Positions 6,007 through 8,346 of a DNA stretch of 8,346 nt are shown here, one piece after another. Where the stretch lies: the NCBI GenBank assembly GCA_045600065.1, contig JAZRXE010000081.1, forward strand, positions 1 to 8,346, in the 5' to 3' direction. The notes beneath the pieces were generated by a model, which did not search any database, was not told the origin of the DNA, and saw only the letters and a list, made by a program, of their open reading frames with translations. The DNA is from RGIG2707 sp045600065 (GTDB lineage Bacteria; Bacillota; Clostridia; Peptostreptococcales; Anaerovoracaceae). Each line of letters begins with the position of its first letter. Within the stretch, counting starts at the first letter, position 1. The translations under genes were made by a program, and so were the position numbers.

Positions 6007-8346
6007 ATGAAAAAACATTTATCGAAATGGCTCAGCGCTTTGTTGTCAATAGCCCTGGTGATCGGCCTCTGCCCCATAGGAGCTTATGCCGCAAACCACT
6101 TCTATTCCTTCGGGCCCTTCCGGCTCACGACTACGGAAGCTCTTACGGACGAAGAAAACCTGCTGGGTATCCAGACAGACTACGATGTCAAATACAAAGA
6201 CGGCGCGCTGTATATCAACACATCCAAGTGGATACAGATAGCCAACAGCAATACCACCGATGCTCGGATCGTCGTAGAGCACAACGCCAATCTGACCTTT
6301 GCAGGCGTGGATATCAGCAGCAGCAAAAGCGCCCTGAAGATCAATAACGGCAAGACAGTCAGCCTGCAGATCTTCGGCACCGACAGCCTTGTATCCTCCG
6401 AGGATTCCGGTATCCATGTTGGGCAAGATGCCAAACTGACCATCACCGGCAACGGCGTTCTGAACGCCCGGGGCGGCAGCGGCGGCTCCGGAATAGGCGG
6501 CGGAAAGATCATCGTCGATATGAGCGGGACCGTCAATGCCACAGGCAGTGCTGGCGGGGCCGGTATCGGCCACATAAAGGACAATGTTTACCAGAGCATA
6601 GAGATCAAAAACGGAGAGATCCATGCGACCGGCGGTGATACCGGGGCCGGCATCGGCGGAAAAGCCAAGCCGATCGGAAGCTCCATCATCATCTCCGGCG
6701 GACAGATCAAGGCCACTGCCGGTACAGGGGCTGCTGCCATCGGAAGCGAGGGCAGTGTGGGCTCTAAGATCAGCATCACCGGGGGAATGGTGACTGCATC
6801 CGGCGGCGCTCATTCCATCAATCCGGGAAATGCCCTGACAGGAGCTTCCGTGGTGATCGGTTCGAACGCATCCGTAAATGCTTCGAGCATCAACGGCACC
6901 CCCAAGGATGCTTCCGGAAACGAAGTCGAACTGAAGGTTGTGTACAATCCCGATCTGGAATCGATCATGATTAATGGCGAGGTGTTCCCCTACCGGCAGC
7001 ATTTCGACGAAAAAAAGGTATATATCTATGCGCCTGCAGATGCAGAACCTCAGATAATGGAGGGTACTCTCTACGCAGGAGATTTCATCATCAAAGCTCT
7101 GTGCGATGATTTCAGCTTCAGCACACTGAGTTTCGACAATGTCACCGGCAGACTGACTGTCAATACCGACAAGCCCTTCTCCATTCAGAACGCGGATCCT
7201 TCCGCCCCCACCAAGAACAGCATTCTGATCCCCGCGGGCCAGAATGCGGACATCACTCTGGCAGGCGTGAATATCGCCGAGCCCACGGCTGAATCGGCGC
7301 TGGTCATCGGCAATCAGAGCAGGGGGAATGTTGCCCTGACTCTGGCAGAAGGTACCGAGAACAAGCTGATCGCCGGCAATGCCAATGCGGCCATCCGCAA
7401 GCAGGGCGAAAACACCGGCAGACTGACCGTCAAAGGCAGCGGTTCTCTGTATGCAGAGGGCGGAAACGATGCTCCGGCCATCGGCGGCACGTTCACAGTC
7501 AATCGATACAACGCCGAAAACATCCTCTTGGAAAGCGGCATCATCACCCTGAAGGGGAACGGCGCTCCTTCCATCAGCGGAGATTATGCCACCAAGGGCA
7601 TCGTGATTTATCCCGGCGCATCCGTGAAGGCTTCCGGGAGCACTGCTTTCGGTACGCAGCCCGTGAACGGATACGGAGAACCGGTCTATCTGCTGGCTCA
7701 CGAAAACTCTGCTGCAGAGGAGCTCTCTATAGACGGCACCCCGGTGGGGAGCCCCGGACACGGCAGCGAAGATACCCGCTATTTCTATGTCACCGGCAAC
7801 GGACACTATATCGATAATCAGAGCGGAGAGCGGACGTTCTACCGCTTTGTTCTCGATACGCAGACCTTCGAGATCTACGATCCTTCTTCCGGCATCGATA
7901 CCGGAGACTTTACCGTGACCGGAGGCACACCGGGCGTGGATTACACCTATACCGACGGCGTGCTGACCATACTGTCTGCCGAACCCCTGACGGTAGCCAA
8001 TACTGATCCGAGCAGGCCGACTTCCCATCGGATCGTCCTGCAGGCAGCGGCCGATCTGACGCTGGACGGCTTGAACATCGACTGCTCCGGCCTTGACGCC
8101 GGTACGGCTACCATCGCCATCCCCGACGGATTCGAGCAGGATGTGACCATAACTTCCGCACCCGGATCGGAAAACATCCTGAAGGCGTCTGCAGGCTCGG
8201 CAGCCCTGCGCAAAAACGGCGGCACCCAGACCGGAACACTGCAGTTTGAAGGCAGCGGGCGAATCGAGGCCTTCGGCGGCGCCGGCGGTGCGGGCATAGG
8301 TTCAGACAGCGGAAAGGATACTGCCAATATCGTCATCGACGGCGGC
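6007..8346 (+). CDS. Large secreted modular protein with Cthe_2159-like beta-helix units, 3' end beyond the window
   Basis: The frame is open for 780 codons to the last base, with no stop, so the protein is longer. The start has AAAGGA (5993-5998) eight bases upstream and a signal peptide: MKKHLSKW, a hydrophobic core LSALLSIALVIGLC, and a likely cut after A26-Y27-A28. No lipobox is present. The mature part is rich in Gly, Ala, Ser, Thr, Asn, Ile and Val, and repeats. Each unit has a beta-rich segment with LAGVNI or LDGLNI, then a segment such as LTLAEGTENKLIAGNANAAI, then LTVKGSGSLYAEGG and an AIGG-type turn. This order resembles the Cthe_2159 carbohydrate-binding family, a right-handed beta-helix. 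Between units lies a second conserved segment (about 299-345 and 552-598) with an INGEV or IDGTP core and a YIYAP or YFYVTG strand. The likely role is polysaccharide or surface binding outside the cell. Cell-wall anchoring signals, if any, lie beyond the edge. Family assignment is by pattern only. Confidence 0.85.
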   Translation, partial: MKKHLSKWLSALLSIALVIGLCPIGAYAANHFYSFGPFRLTTTEALTDEENLLGIQTDYDVKYKDGALYINTSKWIQIANSNTTDARIVVEHNANLTFAGVDISSSKSALKINNGKTVSLQIFGTDSLVSSEDSGIHVGQDAKLTITGNGVLNARGGSGGSGIGGGKIIVDMSGTVNATGSAGGAGIGHIKDNVYQSIEIKNGEIHATGGDTGAGIGGKAKPIGSSIIISGGQIKATAGTGAAAIGSEGSVGSKISITGGMVTASGGAHSINPGNALTGASVVIGSNASVNASSINGTPKDASGNEVELKVVYNPDLESIMINGEVFPYRQHFDEKKVYIYAPADAEPQIMEGTLYAGDFIIKALCDDFSFSTLSFDNVTGRLTVNTDKPFSIQNADPSAPTKNSILIPAGQNADITLAGVNIAEPTAESALVIGNQSRGNVALTLAEGTENKLIAGNANAAIRKQGENTGRLTVKGSGSLYAEGGNDAPAIGGTFTVNRYNAENILLESGIITLKGNGAPSISGDYATKGIVIYPGASVKASGSTAFGTQPVNGYGEPVYLLAHENSAAEELSIDGTPVGSPGHGSEDTRYFYVTGNGHYIDNQSGERTFYRFVLDTQTFEIYDPSSGIDTGDFTVTGGTPGVDYTYTDGVLTILSAEPLTVANTDPSRPTSHRIVLQAAADLTLDGLNIDCSGLDAGTATIAIPDGFEQDVTITSAPGSENILKASAGSAALRKNGGTQTGTLQFEGSGRIEAFGGAGGAGIGSDSGKDTANIVIDGG
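6181..6504 (+). repeat. Module 1 of the surface protein
   Basis: Residues 59-166 form the first copy of the repeated unit. It carries DGALYINTSKWIQIANSN, then LTFAGVDISSS (corresponding to LAGVNI), VSLQIFGTDSLVSSEDSGI (corresponding to LTLAEGTEN...AAI), and LTITGNGVLNARGG followed by SGIGGG. It is the most divergent of the three visible copies at the GTEN position. Confidence 0.6.
6487..6819 (+). repeat. GIG/AIG ladder, probable beta-helix coils
   Basis: Residues 161-271 repeat a pattern of GGxGxGIGG, a variable strand, then SGGxIxATGG. The central isoleucines fall at 163, 187, 216, 245 and 271, a spacing of 24, 29, 29 and 26 residues. Examples are SGIGGG, AGIGHI, AGIGGK and AAIGSE, with strands IIVDMSGTVNATG, IEIKNGEIHATGG, IIISGGQIKATAG and ISITGGMVTASGG. 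A regular period of this size with stacked Ile/Val strands fits successive turns of a right-handed parallel beta-helix. Confidence 0.7.
7111..7488 (+). repeat. Module 2 of the surface protein
   Basis: Residues 369-494 form the second copy. It holds GRLTVNTDKPFSIQNADPSA, ITLAGVNI, VALTLAEGTENKLIAGNANA followed by AIRKQG, then TGRLTVKGSGSLYAEGG and APAIGG. It is the copy closest to the Cthe_2159 pattern (LDGVNI, LAEGTEN, AAI, GSG). It is followed by shorter ladder-like turns (APSISG at 520-525, TAFGTQ at 546-551). Confidence 0.65.
7909..8310 (+). repeat. Module 3 of the surface protein, cut by the window edge
   Basis: Residues 635-768 repeat the order of module 2. DGVLTILSAEPLTVANTDPS aligns with GRLTVNTDKPFSIQNADPS, LTLDGLNI with ITLAGVNI, and PGSENILKASAGSAALRKNG with EGTENKLIAGNANAAIRKQG. 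TGTLQFEGSGRIEAFGG aligns with TGRLTVKGSGSLYAEGG, and GAGIGS with APAIGG. The module continues beyond the end of the window. Confidence 0.65.

Noticed and set aside
6061..6090. Lipoprotein signal at the cysteine of the surface-protein leader (C22)
   Set aside because: The residue before the cysteine is leucine (IGLC), which does not fit a lipobox. An ordinary signal-peptidase site, A-Y-A, follows at 26-28.
5859..6347. A 162-codon + strand frame starting in the intergenic region
   Set aside because: It begins inside the terminator stem at 5861-5868, crosses the second hairpin and overlaps the signal peptide region in another frame. It has no ribosome binding site and no recognisable domain.
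6046..8028. A 660-codon open frame on the - strand across the surface-protein gene
   Set aside because: Its codons are exactly opposite the + strand codons (6046-6007 is divisible by three), so it stays open simply because the + gene avoids TTA, CTA and TCA in this region. The + frame has a ribosome binding site, signal peptide and repeats. The - frame has no recognisable domain.

Overview
The window looks like chromosomal DNA from an anaerobic Firmicute of the class Clostridia. This is an inference from the gene content and signals: a single-chain (alpha2-type) glycyl-tRNA synthetase, an AzlC/AzlD pair, RecO, a UBA plus DUF4342 protein, strong AGGAG-type ribosome binding sites and Rho-independent terminators. 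The genes look moderately GC-rich, with frequent ATA isoleucine codons. All convincing genes lie on the + strand. No rRNA, tRNA, CRISPR array, transposase or phage gene was seen.

Left edge (1-480): the tail of an unrecognised reading frame (3-134) is followed by about 200 bases with interrupted frames that may be a decayed gene, then a well-formed promoter (337-365). The promoter overlaps two direct repeats with a 20-bp period. A roughly 110-nt leader with alternative hairpins leads to azlC.

Main operon (481-4431): azlC, azlD, recO, a UBA-DUF4342 protein and glyQS are packed with gaps of -8, 9, 9 and 18 bases and end at a strong terminator. They join amino-acid export, DNA repair and tRNA charging, probably as one transcript. 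A GT4 glycosyltransferase follows (4449-5819). Its start is only 17 bases beyond the terminator stem and T-run, so it probably depends on read-through or on a promoter inside glyQS. It ends at its own terminator (5861-5892).

Right part (5873-8346): a promoter overlapping that terminator and a leader with a second terminator-like hairpin precede a very large exported protein. This frame opens at 6007 with a signal peptide and runs off the window after 780 codons without a stop. It is built of at least three tandem copies of a beta-helix-like unit resembling the Cthe_2159 carbohydrate-binding family, with a ladder of GIG/AIG motifs in the first unit. It is probably a cell-surface or secreted polysaccharide-binding or adhesin-like protein.

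The most unusual items are the modular surface protein with its possible attenuator, the DUF4342 protein with an exact 11-residue LEA-like repeat, and the glycosyltransferase placed directly behind a terminator. I found no clear evidence of a wholly new defence or mobile system.
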